Below, piece after piece: positions 11,994-25,811 of a DNA stretch of 64,000 nt. The position numbers were made by a program, and so were the translations under genes. Positions within the stretch are counted from its first letter, which is position 1. Each line of letters begins with the position of its first letter. Origin of the DNA: Toxotes chatareus (lineage: Eukaryota > Chordata > Actinopteri > Toxotidae); the NCBI GenBank assembly GCA_016801885.1, contig CM028888.1, forward strand, positions 18,027,170 to 18,091,169, given 5' to 3'. The notes below the pieces were generated by a model. That model ran no database searches. It worked only from the letters and a program-made list of their open reading frames with translations, and was not told where the DNA came from.

Positions 11994-14086
11994 ACTCCTC
12001 TAATCATGTGGATGACACATATTCTGTGTGCTGTATGAAAAAAAGAGACATCTTTGATCAGTTGTATTTGTGTTTCCTAATCACATCCTTGACGTTCTTG
12101 TAAAACATAAGAAAAATATTAACAGTATTTTGCACAAAAATATATCAATGTGACAAAATGTTGTTAAATTTTGAATTCTTGTAGATGTTGTGCAAAGTGA
12201 GCTCAGAGATATGTCATTTCATGTAAGCATCTTTGTTTGGATTGGCGAAAAAGACGCAGCTCAGGAAATGGGTTAAAAATCTTATCCATCGTACAGTGGA
12301 CGCAGTGTTGGACAGAAGAGTCTTTGAAGATTCTGAAGCCTGGAAATACACTCAGAAAACTATTAATTGTTGTCAATCAACTTCCTGGCTTTGTTAAAGG
12401 TCTCCAGATATTAATTTTTCAGAGCAATGGATGCTAAGGCTCAAATGTAATGGAAAATACAGAGGAAAATACTTGGATTATACTATGGTTTGATCACAGA
12501 GCAGAAGATAAACTAATAAAAAAACTAGAATCTAATCTAATAAAATCTAATAAACTAAATAAAGAAAAGAAAATCCTCTTTATAAACTTACTTTTTGAAG
12601 TGGGGCTGACAGGGGAGGAGGTCCTGTGGCACCATTTGCACTATTCCTCCCAGCACGACTCCTTCAGTGTCTGCAGACTGCAGCTTCTTCGGCTCTTATC
12701 GACATGTAGTCCGTACACTCTGGAGTACGGGTGGGTTCCCACTTTTTTTTTTTTCCAGAAACAACTCCTCTTCTCTGAGTTTTTATGTTCAGCTTCGATG
12801 CAGATTAGTTGTCACCTCTGGCTTCGGATTTATTCTCTGTGGAGAAAAATAGTGACAGAGAAATCATAAGGGTTCACATCTGACCATCGCTGTCAATCAG
12901 ATGCAAAGATTTCACAGTTTCTGATGAAACTGTAATGGCATTACAGATCTCTTGGCATGACTCTCTGTTTGTCATGTGTGTTGTTGTGTTGTATGCCATG
13001 TACAGTATTTCATTTTTATCACTCAACTTAATCTACTCTTGTTTATAGGATTAAGTGATTTATTCTTCATTTAACAAACTTTCATTACATCTATTCCAAA
13101 TAAATCAGATGTGCAGTTGTAATAGCTGTAATGTCATTTAATCAAAAACACTCAAAAACACTAAAATGAAAAAAAAAATGACTGAACCTTCTCCTAAAGT
13201 GGCTTTAGCACCAGTTATAAAAATATAAAATCAGCAAACTTTAAAAACCCATTACTTTCCTCTTGATTTTCCATCAAATTTAATTCCTTCCCACTAAGTT
13301 TATGATTCCATCACCATGGTAGTTATAAGGCTGTTAAATCAAAGTAAGATCAAAGAACGTGCTCACAGTAAGTTATCAATCTCAGCTGAAAATGTGTTGA
13401 CGTGGAAGTTTTCCACCAAAGCAAAACCTTCCACCAAGTCTTTGCTGTGAACATCACAAAAATACTGTTCTGCTCCTTCCTCTTCGACCCCCCCTCACAC
13501 CTGCTGTCAGAGGGTTTAGTCACATACTTGGAAAAGAAAATGGTCAGTGACGTCTGAAGTTCCCAACCACCAACCAACCATCTCTTGTTTTCCCAGATGA
13601 GGCTCTGCAACTCTGCCAGCAGCCCCCTCCGCCCGGATCTCACTGTCTTTCCTTCACATCGATGCTGATCAGGCCTCTTTCTCACAGCTAACATCGACTG
13701 CTTTGTGACAGGATCCAGCCCGCCATCTTCCTTGGAGTCAGTTCAACTTACTCCTCTTGTCACGAAACCAAACCTCATCTGATCAGACATCTAAAACTAT
13801 TGCTCCTTTAACATTTATTTTTCCTAAATTCTTGAGCATGCCACCTCGAATCAGTTCCATAAAAATGTTTTCAACAGTAACCAAAATAGCAAGGTGTTGT
13901 CTTTTTATGCCAGCGTTTCTGACAGCTCATCTCAAAATACAAAATACATTTACTCTTGTAGATCTTACAAGACTTTTGAGTAGAAACATAACCCACATTC
14001 TCTGTCGTTACATCATAATTGCAAACAATAACAAAAAAACATTACTGAAGAACAAAATATCAGCAAAATAGTTGTTTAATCTAGTT

Positions 14087-14635
14087 CAGAGGTTTTCAAA
14101 GTCTGACAACTGCGCCCCCTCACACTGGCCCCCGCCGAAGTGGCGCCATTAAAAGCATGCCGAATTAGCTATTAGAAGTTAAAAACTTATTGATTATCAG
14201 GCAAGTTCTTTTGTTGCCATTGCTAAGCAGATTTGTGGATGTCTATTTGCGATGAGCATTAAAGGTAGTGGCAACGCCAGGAAGTGTAAGTCACACTGGA
14301 TGTGAAAATCTGTGTATCACGAATGTGTGTTCTGAATTGACTGAGCTATGACTCGGTGAAGGAACGCGGTTTTTGACACTAATCGTGGCAGTTGGGTGCT
14401 TAATGGACCTTAATTGCCTCCATGAGCTGCGCGTCACAGCTGCTGCGGCTCCAACTGCTCACGGTGTTGACAAGGCCAAACTACAGTAACTAACCTGCTG
14501 CTTTCAGACCACCGGCACGCACCTGTCCCTTTCACCTCACACAGTGTCTTTGTCTCACGTCTCTCCCTTTCGTGCCGCCCCTGCAACTCTCCTGCTCCCC
14601 AGGGGGAGGCTCACCTCACAGTTTGAAAACATGTG
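14087..14635. mobile_element. Possible non-autonomous hAT-like element, about 0.55 kb
   Basis: The left end reads CAGAGGTTTTCAAAGTCTG, and the reverse complement of the right end reads CACATGTTTTCAAACTGTG, so the termini are inverted and share a GTTTTCAAA core. Just inside each end are C-rich segments (GCGCCCCCTC on the left; CCGCCCCTGC and CTCCCCAGGGGGAGG on the right), a familiar look of teleost hAT ends. The 8-bp flanks do not match well, so the target duplication is eroded or the ends are slightly off. No coding frame is visible inside. The block is richer in CpG than its surroundings. Confidence 0.45.
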
Positions 14636-15445
14636 ATGTCCAGAGATACTTAACACAGAAGTGTGAATGGAAATGAAATGAAAATTGGATTCAGGAATAT
14701 AACTCTCCCACTGAATACAGCAGTTTCCCAATATCTACGTGCACACAGTTCACCTCGCCTGTGATTTAATTCCAGTATATCATCAGTTATACGGTTGTGT
14801 TATGATTACACAATCTTGCATGCCAGGTGTCAGTGCAGCATACTGAGTCAAATCAAACTGACACACAGGGACAATATGAGAATCTGGTTAGCATGGTACT
14901 CATGTTCGGCTTATATACCAGAGAAAGGAGCAAATTTACAGCTGTTTCTATCTGTGACAGCTAGAAACACAAATAAAGACAGCAACAGTTTTATTATCAC
15001 AATAACTGTCATAATTTGCTGTGGCCATAAGGGGAGCGCCTCTAAGTTATTACCACTAAGCAAACACAGTGGCATATTGTTGGAAGAGACAGCAGCAGCA
15101 GTGGTGGTGAGGCCAGATGTACAACGCAGCTCGAATTCTTTCATTGCATTTCCTAAAGTGCAGGTTATTTTGTTGAAGTTGGAGGTAATTATTAAAAAAT
15201 AAATGGAGACAGGTCTGATGGGTGTCTACAAGTCTTCTAACACCAATACGTTTTGTGTTTTTAGAAAACACGGTGTTACAGGTATCCTCAAAAGAGTCCG
15301 CATCTTCCTCCCCAAGGAGGTACAACAGGGCCAAACTCCCTTCTTTCTCGACACTAAACCTCATGGCTCTGTCACCACATCCCATAATTCTTCCTATCAT
15401 TGCTATGACACTTAACTGACCTTTTGATTCCCTGCTCAGACACAC

Positions 15446-15810
15446 GGGTTGGTTGCATATCTCCAATTTTCTAGCTGAAATCTCCAGTTGGATTCCTGCC
15501 AAACACCTCCCGACTGACCTCGACAAGACTGAGCTGCTGTTCTCCTCTCAGAAATCCTGCCCTTAACAAGAGCCGTCAATCACAATGACACCGGCGCAGT
15601 TGCTCCTGCCCAGACCGACATTTAGTCTGATCTTAGACAACCAACTGCTACAGCTGCTATTGCAGATTTGTTCAGTGCAAAATCTGCTGACTCAGACCCA
15701 GTTGCTTGTACAAACACTCTTTGTCTCCCATCTGGACTGCTGCAGCTCCGATCTGGCTGAGCAACCTGAAAATGACTGCACTAAGACAGCTGTCAAACTC
15801 AACTTCAACA
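15446..15810 (+). mobile_element. Degraded LINE reverse-transcriptase fragment (CR1/L2/Rex clade)
   Basis: The frame from 15447 reads HISNFLAEISSWIPAKHLP then DLDKTELLFSSQKSCP and stops; the frame from 15585 continues with FSLILDNQL, TQLLVQTLFVSHLDCCSSDLA. These match the late palm and thumb region of CR1/L2-type LINE reverse transcriptases, where an SSWM-type segment is followed by KTELL, LGVILDNQL and TQLLVQALVISRLDYC-type motifs. At least one frame break and an internal stop show it is dead. The catalytic box, endonuclease and 3' end are not seen, so this is a truncated relic. Confidence 0.7.
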
Positions 15811-16292
15811 TATACTTGGGCTTGTTTCTTCATAACCACAATAGGAAGTGGTAATGAACTGTGTGCAGGTTTGATTGTTTGGATGTACAATCCTGATGCC
15901 ATCATCAATATCACATTAACCATCTCAGATTTTTAATATTGGATCATATTTGATTTCTGAAATGGAATTAAAGAGGAATCAAGACAGCAAATTTCTAAAA
16001 TGCAATTAAAAGGCATCTGTGCCTTCATAGTGTTTTGCTGCCAGTTTATCCTCTTTTTTTATTCACCTGATAATAGGGAAAAAAGATTTGAAGAATAGCT
16101 CAACATTTTGGGAAATACACATAATGAGAAAGTGAACATAAAGCTTCAACCAGCTGCTCGGGAGAAACAGCTAACCTGGCTCTGTCTGCAGTTACATATA
16201 CATTTAACTCTACTGTATACTGTATATTTCATTAGTTTAAACTGTGCATGAACAGAATTGTAAAAAGTGGAATTTGTCCAACCTGCAAAAAA

Positions 16293-16348
16293 TTGTAAAA
16301 AAAAAAAAAAAAAACAGGAAATACAGTAAAAAAAAAAAAAAAAAAAGG
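16293..16348. repeat. Two poly-A tracts around a short spacer
   Basis: Two runs of about 18 A separated by about 15 bases (CAGGAAATACAGT). Simple low-complexity sequence. Confidence 0.9.
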
Positions 16349-16898
16349 CTGTACCACATACTACTGTTCAGTGTGCGCTCTGACAGGCTCAGGGAAATCT
16401 CTCTCTGAATTTCTGCCCTTATGTGTTGTAAAAAACACAAAACCATACTTCGCTTTTCAAATGACCATTTCCATGAAAAGTAACGTGCAAAGATTCAGTA
16501 AGAAATTCAACCGGCGAGTTGTTCTTTAACGTACAGTCGTGAGATATCAGTTTTCTCTGTAGAGTGTAATTTAAGAAAGAAAGCAAATAAACATACATCA
16601 AAAATATTGAATTATTCATTAAAGTCACAGTCTACACATGCAGGACTGTGTATGTCTTGCTTTGGAAATTGCTGACTAATCATTTAGGGATCAAATTTTC
16701 CAACAAAACCCCATGTTAAGGTTCAGGGTTAGTTACATATCTGTGTTGCCTTAGTGCACCCTGAAGTTACTGTTTCCATGTGGGTACGGATAAAAGATTC
16801 AAATGAGTGTGTGCATGCGTTTTAAATTGTTTATACCTTCACTGTGATGTTATAGTGATAGACAGCAAAGGTGCAGAACCTGAAGCTGAAATGATCTG

Positions 16899-16924
16899 AC
16901 ACACACACAAACACACACACACAC
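16899..16924. repeat. (CA)n microsatellite
   Basis: CA repeat with one AAAC interruption, seen directly. Confidence 0.9.
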
Positions 16925-19076
16925 TACTCTCACACACAGATACCCCGCGATGTGATCAGACTTTTAACGCAGCTGCACATAGTGTCTATTCACTGACAGG
17001 GAGGTGGTGGGGGGCAGTGTAGACCGGGATGACAAAGATGACGAATAATTGGGACCAAACACACTAAGTGAGATGATTTCACAAGAGCAGTTAGCTCGGA
17101 CCTTTCTCTAGCATTGTCTCGAAGTTGTTCTCGCTCTTTCCCCCCATTCAGTGCCTTGCTATTTCTCTTTTTCCTTTGAGGCCCATCTCAATGACAACCG
17201 AAAGAGCATTCTCTCTTCCCTCGTTAACTGAGGAGTGCATCAGTTCTAATAAGAAAGCTTTTACACGGTTAATTAAGAGACACTGTAATGCAGTATGTAA
17301 TGCTCAATTTACTCTATCTCATTCTCCCCCTCGTCCTCTTTAATTTCATTCAGAATCAATCTGTCCAACTCTCTCATTTTTTTTCCTCTATTATGTGGAC
17401 TTTTCTACATCAAAGCCCGCTTCTGTGCTTATGACTGTCCAATTTGCTCATACTGGCTCCATTTTGAGTCTTTCCAATAGTTTCCTCTTCCACTGCGCTC
17501 TCTGATCGGCCATTTCTTTTAATTCTCAGCCTTGATGTTGCTAATTCAGGGCAGAGGAGAGGGGAGAGAAGAGAGAGGACAGAAAAAAAAAAGAAAAAAA
17601 ACGGATATAGGAAAATAAATGAGCTGATCGGGAGAGATATTAAGAAGATAAAATGCTGGAAATGGGAGCCAGCATTCACCATAACACAAATACTGGCAGG
17701 GGCTGAGCGGCAAGGACTTGCCAGTGAGACTAATTCAAACATGGAGGGAATATAGAGTGGATTGGAAAAGGGAAGCTGGGAAAATAGAGTTGGTATAGTG
17801 TTGGATTGAAAGTGGATGAGTAAATAGATCAACCACACTTTGAGGACAAAGACGGGAGAGAAGAGGAAGAGGATGGACGTCAGGAGCAGACACTGAGCGA
17901 GCTGAGGTCACCATTTTAAAGGTCCGCAGGTTTGAACATTAATTAAAAGTTACCCACTGATGAATTGCCTGGTGATGAATTGTTTACCTTACCATAAAAC
18001 CTATGCATCCCGGAGGGACAGAAGCAGGCCACTAAATCTGTCATCCATGTTTTTCATGCTCTCTGCTTTTGACAGTAATGAGCCAGACCAGTATGATTGG
18101 CTGTTCAGAGGCTGATTAAAAGTAGTTTGTTCTAATACGAGGATTTAGTTTGACATTTCCTACACGTGAACCCAAACAGCTTCATCACAGTGATTAAAGT
18201 AATACAGTAATTACAGTATTTTCATTAGCAGTTCACCTCCCAGTTGTTTTGATTAAGGAGTGAATCATTTCATGTTACACGCTCAAGTCAGTGGCTGCCC
18301 CCAAATAACCAGAAAAAGCTGTTGTTGCTTAAACAGTTGTGTATGTGAACCTGCTGTGCATCTTTTTTTCCTTCACTGATATGCACACACACATTAAAAA
18401 CCCAAAAACCTGACTCTGCAGAAAGTTTACTTTGAATTGAACACTGAAGGTTTATTTGCTGATACAACTTGCCTCAAACCGAACATGTACGATCATTTTT
18501 GATATTTAACATTTTTAAATGAAAATAAACCTGAGACAAAACTGTATATTTAAAACTGACGTAACAATTTCTCAAGAAAATGTTACAAGAAAATAAATAT
18601 ATAAAACCCTGCTGAACAGACGGACAAACCAGGTGGAGAATTCACCTTATGATTTATATTCATAAACATTTGAACTGATTACAGAACATTCTCATCAGCT
18701 AAGCTCAGCAGTTATGAACAATTCAGTTCAATTCAACTCAACTCTAAAAAGGATAAGATGTCTTTATTCACTTTGGGAGGCATTTTCACCTGCAGCGATA
18801 CAATTGTTTAATAAACAATCACAAACTGGCAAGACTAAAACCTAATATCAACTGATGCTAGGATTGTCCAGCCAAGACACTGTTAGAGGGAAGATGTTGC
18901 TGCATCATTCAAAGATTTGACTGCCTCCATGGAAACAAGTTCTCCATCTATGCAGACAGAGAACAAAAAGGCATTCTAGAGAATTACTGCAAAAGTAGGT
19001 GGTGCCATTTTAAAACTGGAAAAAAGCAAAATATAGCATCTCGCTTTTTGACAGACAGACAAACTGTTGCAGTAGA

Positions 19077-19515
19077 GGCCAAGAACACAAGAAGAAGACC
19101 CAAATGCAGACACTCTTGTAGGTAGTGAAGATGTTTTAATAACTAAAATTGACTTAAAGGATGAAGGGTGGAGAAACTAGAGTCCAGGAAGGCAGGATCA
19201 AAATGCAGGAAATCCAAAAATTTATGTGGGGAAAAAAAAAACTCAGAAACATAAACTCAATGGAACCAAAGGAACCCTTTCATAAACACACACAAACAAA
19301 GGAGGCAAATCCACAGAAACAGGGAACAAACACAAATGAACTGACCAGGAGAGAGAAGGGAACACAGAGACAAGTGAAACACAGGTGAAACACATTAGGG
19401 CGGGGCAGACAATCACAAAGGTGGGAAAACACAGCGACAGGAAGTAACATTATAACTGATACAGGAATGTAACTTCAAATTAAAACAGGAAACACAAAAT
19501 AAAGAAACCAAACAA
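19077..19515. repeat. Probable dispersed repeat of unknown class
   Basis: A-rich block starting near AGGCCAAGAACACAAGAAG then GACCCAAATGCAGACACTC, and ending with phrases such as GACAAGTGAAACACAGGTG and AACAGGAAACACAAAATAAAG. Blocks of this make-up recur in many fish genomes, and I recall the wording but not a family name. No target duplication or terminal repeats could be set. It gives one open frame of about 75 codons, which looks like a by-product of the low T content. Confidence 0.35.
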
Positions 19516-19664
19516 GAGTCCGAAAAAAAGAGTCACTGAATGGGCTGATAATCACAGAAACATGTAATAAAATTGCATTTTCACATACATAGTTTAAATT
19601 TATATCATCTTTATGAGGTTGGCACAGGTGTAACACAGGCTTTTTTATTTGATAAATTACTTTC

Positions 19665-19729
19665 AGTGATTAATTGCCGATCAAAATTGTTGCAGATTAA
19701 TCTTCTGTCAACTAATCGATTAATCAGCT
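19665..19729. repeat. Fragment of a TAATCGATTAATC-type MITE
   Basis: Contains GATTAATTGCCGATCAAAAT, GTTGCAGATTAATC and CAACTAATCGATTAATCAGC, the terminal wording of a short inverted-repeat element very common in teleosts. A longer, older copy lies at 25.8-26.07 kb. Confidence 0.5.
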
Positions 19730-20658
19730 TCATGATGTCTTTGGTGGAGGAGAGATTTCTCCTGAGAAGTCTTTTTCCCCAAACAAGCTTTGAATGCAAC
19801 ATGAATTCAAAGCACAGTCACAGAATAACTAACAGTAATCATATTATATTCACAGTATTATGGCTCCCCCTTGCAAAAGGCCTTGTGATGCAAACATATG
19901 ATTAGGAAACACCTCGCTATCCATCAGTTCAGAGGCACCAAACCCTCAGAGTTATATCCAGAAATGCAGAAAGGCGGGATAATCATACATAGTGCAAGCG
20001 TGCACAAGCCGCATAGCTGCTGTTACATGACGCGAAGTGGAAGACAAATTGCAGAGTTGCAGGCCGAAACGGTTCATGGCCTTGGCTGAGTCTGATAAAT
20101 TCTGCCCGCTGAGCTCCACTAATCACTGCAGCCTGTCACAGACACGCCCCTCTTCCCCAGAGAGCCAACGATCACGCTCCTGATCTCAGGGCAGCCACTG
20201 CCTGACCCCACATAACACACACTTGCGGACACACCCATGCAGCCCCCTGCACGCACACGCTCAAACACGCGCTCTTTATGCATGAATTCACTGATTGTCA
20301 AACGAATCACAATCAAAATACAGGCAGAGTTTGTGCTACTTGTCCCCCTGGCAACAGAACAAAAATTATTTTTTTCTGCCCCCTATGTGTTTTTATTTTT
20401 TTTGTGACTCGCATGAACCCATAAACTGCATACTACAACACAAAAAATTCTATATCTATCATTCTTAATTGTTTCTCTATTCCACCCCCATCTCCCATAT
20501 ACACACTCAGTGCACTCGTTTGTAAGCTGTATCAGTGTAATTGACGCAATGACTGGAAATAAACAGGCAATTTAAGTGCTGGACACCTCACTGCTCTCTC
20601 TTTCTCCTTCTCTCTCCACCCCTGTCTATCCCATCTCTATGCTTCCTCTTTGTCCCCT

Positions 20659-20684
20659 CACACACACACACACACACACACACA
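20659..20684. repeat. (CA)13 microsatellite
   Basis: Pure CA repeat, seen directly. Confidence 0.95.
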
Positions 20685-23600
20685 TTGTGGACAATCTCAC
20701 AATCGAACAAGGTTGAATAAGGGACAAGGTCAACGCGCTGGAGAAAAAAAAACGTGTGAGACAGAGGAAATTAGGGAGGATAAGAATAGAGGGGGAGAGA
20801 GGGCACGAGGAAAACAAAGACTTCTCTCACAGATGACTCATGTCTGAATGGCCAGTTTAATGACAAATTTAAAGCCCCATGAGAGAGAGCAACAGACCAC
20901 GTTATCACCGACCAAGCTACATTTTTAATCATTTTCAGTTTTTGCAGCTTTGACCACTGCGTTTGTTCAGCTCAGAGGAGGTGCAGTTCAGTGAGCACTT
21001 TCACCTCCCAAAATGTTTCCTCTGAAAAGGCTTTCCTGTTTGCGTGATTGGGTCGCCCTCACTCGACCACTCAGACGAGCGGACAGTGTTCCAACCTCCT
21101 CCTGCCTGCAGCGAGCTCGGACCAGAAAAGACAGAAATAGCCCGAGCTGATACGACCGGCCACGTCAATCTGACCGGACTGCTGCACAGAGCAACAGACT
21201 TTATCTCCTGACTGTTCCAAAGATCCCTCACGTGTGAATTCACTCCGTTCCACTGTATAAGTACAGTCCATCTATATGCTGACCTGTAACAGCACTAATT
21301 ATTAAAAAGCTACATGTCAAAATGTGTACGTGCTTGTCTTTTTCTGCATGTGTGTGTTAAGGCATTAATGAGATCCCACTTGGTCCTGTTAGCATCAGTT
21401 GGGAACAGTCATGCTGCATGAATATTAAAAGGTTGCAGCCAGTTGTGTATGCTACAGAGTTAATAATAAACGAGGTCTAATAATTTAATGGGTCTGCATG
21501 TTGACATATCCCGTGGGCTGCTATACTGTCTGTACATGAGGTAATAGGAAAAGAAAGTGAAGCATAAAATGATACAGCAGGACTTGACAAATGAAGAGCA
21601 GCAGAAACCAACAACACAAGGAGAAGAACAGCAGTTACGCTTTCCGGCTCTTTCTTCAGGCCTCCTCCACCCTTAAGAGAAAAAGCCTCTAGGTTATCCT
21701 CACACGGGGACCCTGATCATCAAGAGGGACAAAAAAAAAAAAAAACACAGTTTCATGTGCAAAATCAGGCAAAATCTAAATTAAATTCAAGACGAATATG
21801 AACAATATCTGTTATCTTGCACTGTGCTGTCTTGGAGGTTTAGCTATTGTTTGCTTCACTAGGTCAGTGTAGATTCATAATCTACCGAGTGGACAACACC
21901 AGTTAACAGCAGCTTCACTGACTTAACCTGACTAGAATTCCATATCCCCCCCCCCGAGGCCTCCTGGAAGGTCAACCAGGTTTTTATCCTTACCATTAAA
22001 CCTGCTGGCCTCCAAAACCATCATTAGGTTTCTGCAGGGAAAAAAAAAAAAAAAAAAAAAGCTCTCTCTCATGACCCTTGACCACAGCACAGACATGTTT
22101 TCAGGACTGGTGACATTTGCTTTCCTGCTGAGGAAAATATAGTTGTCATCTTTCAAACTCTGCGTCCTTGACTCGGGTCTGCAGAGCAACTCAACCTTGA
22201 TTTGTGTCCGAACATCAGGTTGAAAAAAACTTTACCAAACTAAATTCACAGTTATCAAGATTACTCACTTCAGATTACACACACACATATGTTGTCATTA
22301 ACCAAATCACAGTAATAATATACACCCAAATAGTTATAATATACTGTGCTGTAACAGTGTCATCCGACCATATATTAATACTGTGCACTATTATGTACAC
22401 ATCTTTGTTTTGATACCATAGTGGAAGAGGTCTCATCGTAATAAACCCACAGTTTGTCAGCTGATTCTGTTCTCCTGCCTCCTGCGTTTTCTGGCCTTTC
22501 AGGACTAAAAATTTTCAATTAAAAAAAACCTGAAATGGTCCCTACTGGATAATATAAATTCTTCTCATACTATATCTATTGCTTTGTCTCACTAACCTTC
22601 TATTTCTTAATGAGTTTCTGAATTCCCTTCACTTTATTCCAGTGAAATCTCACCTTTCTCACTCTCTCTCTGCCGTACATGCTCATTCTCCCTTGAAAGA
22701 CTTCTTAATGGCAGCATTATCACCGCAACCTCCTGACAAACAAACCCCCACTCATCCAACAAAGCACACAGACGCACACACACATAGCCTACTGTACACG
22801 CACACAGACATACACACTGCGTAGGTTCTCTGCAGTGCCTCTACCTCATTGACCACAGTATAATACTTCATTAGCTATATAGCAGATTTTACCATTCTAA
22901 GTGAGATTAGCTTCCTTTGTCTCCTTTTAGCCTCTGAAACGCTCCCTGCCATAAACCTTCTCTCTAGTCACAAAACCAATAACCTCAATGTCAAGAAATT
23001 TTATGTTTTCCTGGCATTTCTTTTTTATATTTGCAATCCATTCCTTTATTCTCAGAAAGCGTGGCCATATGACTGATTGTTATCCTGACACAGCAAACTG
23101 TGGCACTGTGAAAATACAAATGAAGGACTCCAGAGGGGTCAACAGCTCCTGTTCTATAGGTTAAAACTAGAGAAAGCAGATACTTGCATAAAAAAAAGTG
23201 TATGCAATTTTCTAAAAGGCTCATAAATTATAAAATGTACTGTAATGTGTTTGTATATTCAACAACTCTCTTCTGTAATATTAAACACAGTATTAACAAT
23301 CAGACTGCTTCAGGCTGTTCCAGAAAGGGCAGTCATTTGTCTTTCTGCACACAGGAAAGTTAAAAAATTCAGGAGCTAGTCCAGGGCCACAGAACTCCAT
23401 TTTAAACCTTCCAAGAAATTTTTGGCGCAATTGATCATCACACTTGAGTTCGCAAAGCACAAAGCCTGAAACGCAGGGAGAGGACTGCTCAGTGGCAGTA
23501 GGAGGGAAGGAAATCAGAAACAGTAAACCTGTCCATCTGGGCCTCGTCTGTGTGGGCTGGTGGTTACTGCACCCTGACAGGGACGTCCACACTGTGAGCG

Positions 23601-24513
23601 GCTGATGTGTTGCTGTAATCTGACCTAGTGTAGGCGGTGCAACAGGCTCTGATTGCTTCTATGTTCTGGTCTTGTGCAGATACAAAGTTTAGAACAGGGA
23701 AATTATTAGTGTTTTTGTTCCTTTGCCATAGCAATTACCAAAGCTGACTGCACACGAGCACTAAATGGGAGGCATTAATCTGAAACAAAAACTAAAAAAC
23801 TCAAGAAAAACAAAGCTGTGAGCAGGAAATAATTTTGTGTGAAGCTTAGAGATCCTACAGGCAAAGGTGTTTACTATGGCATTTTAACATTAACTTACTT
23901 CAATCTTTAGGGCAGGGACACATTACTACTGTCAAACTGATTTATGGAATATGATTTGGATGATGAACAGGGTCTGTTCGATGAACAGTCTGGGTCGGTT
24001 GGTATCAGCAGATAAAATCATACAGTGTGTTATATGTAAAGATTCCAATCTTAAGTCTTCGGGTCCAGTGGCTGCCAGATGTCCTCTTTAAGATCTTGTG
24101 TGTCACCCGAGGGTGACATACCAGTAAATAAACAAAAGAAAAAGAAGAATGGCGAGCAAAAAGGTATGTGCTGTGAGAGTGCACTGGACAGCTGAGGAGG
24201 ACAACTGCTGGCAAGAGAATGGATGTCTCTACAACACTGAATCAAAGACATACCAAAACTGGACTGATAAAGAAAGACCACAGAGGCTTTTGAACCAACA
24301 GCGTAAGCAAGGATCAGAGGCTATAGGCAAGGTGACACACACAGGGCTGCCCAAACCTCTCCATCCAGGATCTCAAGCAAATGTCACTGCATATAAACAG
24401 TGCAAGCGTCTGGTTGCCACCCATGTTTGTTTTGGTACAAGAACACGACAACTGCTGTTCCCTGAAGTATTTACAGGGTTGTGTAATTTCGGTCTTCAGT
24501 ATTTCTCTATAAC

Positions 24514-24553
24514 GTTAATATTCATGATGACATGAGTCATCATGAATATTAAC
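24514..24553. repeat. Perfect 40-nt hairpin (18-bp arms, 4-nt loop)
   Basis: The left arm GTTAATATTCATGATGAC is the exact reverse complement of the right arm GTCATCATGAATATTAAC, separated by ATGA. The centre contains TGAGTCAT, a consensus AP-1 binding sequence. No larger terminal repeats extend from it, so it is not obviously the core of a transposon. Confidence 0.9.
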
Positions 24554-25811
24554 TTAATCAAAGTCATCTTTAGGTGTTAGGTGTAGCTAATCTGCTACAG
24601 GACATAGGACTGTGTGGGTCTGATTGTGGGTGCCAGATTTAATTGACAACAACAATATAGAGCACCAACATTTGCTGAAAAACCACAAATCCTGATTGGT
24701 GCACAGAAGTACATCGTGTTTTTAAAAGTGACCCTCGCCCACTTCAAGCCAGTGAGAAGAGTACATAGAAGAAAAAAATGGAAATCTCAAATATATAAAA
24801 ACCAAACCTATCCTAACTTTAAATACTCCTATGCATGTAGGACCCCATCACTTATAGTAAAAAGGTAATTGAGAAAATTGGTTTTCAAGCTTTTAATATT
24901 TCTTCTATTTTATCAGAAGGAATATTAAAATCAGAGAAACTTATCCTTTAGAGAGGGGACATTGGAATTACATGGTCAGCACCATGAACCCTGAGGCCAT
25001 CATGATTCCTCAGCTTTGAATCTGTTCTGGTTTTTTTTCCTGTAGCTTTGGAAATTTGAGACTCTATGACTATATTCAGCCTCTCATCCATTTTTCACAT
25101 ACTGATCAGAGTGTGCACATCTGTTTAGCTGGTGACCAGGTGCCAGATAGTCACATTGGCCAAATTAGTAGATTTCTGTTGCTCAACACAGTGATCCACA
25201 AATATTCACTTTCCTTTACTACACTTTTGTCGTATCTAAGTGTATTTTGTTTTCATCCCGTTCAGGTCTCCTTGCAGTTTAAGGGCAGCACCTTCCTTGT
25301 GAGCCATTTCACAGAGCATTTCTGTGATGGTTTGTTAATTATTCATTTAAACATGATTGACTGCGGGATTGAATTACGGGACTGATTGATCAGTGGGCTC
25401 GTAAAAAGGAGTCCCAATGACCACTGAAACCTAAGTGCAAGTTAAATGACTAGAGGGCGGAGCAGCCTCAGCAGGCCGACGTGCTCAACATAGTGCAGGC
25501 TTAAAATGCATCACTCTGGTTTGGGTACACACCGTCCCAGTTCTTATTTTCTCGGTATAAAAATCACAAAAATGTGGTGGACGTTAGCTGGAGGGCTAAA
25601 GAAACAAGAGATAAGAAAGGCCGACCGATTAAACTATGATGTCTGCACACTGTGAATGCTCCCAATATTTCTAATTGAATTACATCTGACCAATAAAATG
25701 TTATGTTATTATCTGATAAAGAAAAAGGGGACACAATGGGCTTTTTGCTTCTACTGAAAAAATGTGTTGTCTGCCTCTTTACTGAAAAGACTGACAAGAA
25801 CAATGAACACA

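Noticed and set aside
12450..12869. Plus-strand open frame of 139 codons
   Set aside because: No recognisable domain, Lys/Ile-rich low-complexity start, poly-T-coded Phe run; no splice or promoter support.
13350..13694. Minus-strand open frame of 114 codons
   Set aside because: No recognisable family; the opposite strand is also open in part, as expected from a locally GC-richer segment.
15056..15526. Minus-strand open frame of 156 codons
   Set aside because: It is antisense to the LINE fragment and upstream sequence; the recognisable motifs are on the plus strand.
21001..21250. CG-richer patch that could be an exon or promoter
   Set aside because: No motif in either strand's frames and no convincing donor or acceptor pair; too short to call a CpG island by eye.
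24149..24535. Plus-strand open frame of 128 codons
   Set aside because: No known family motif, no supporting context, and it runs into the hairpin at 24.5 kb; length is possible by chance in a 64-kb window.
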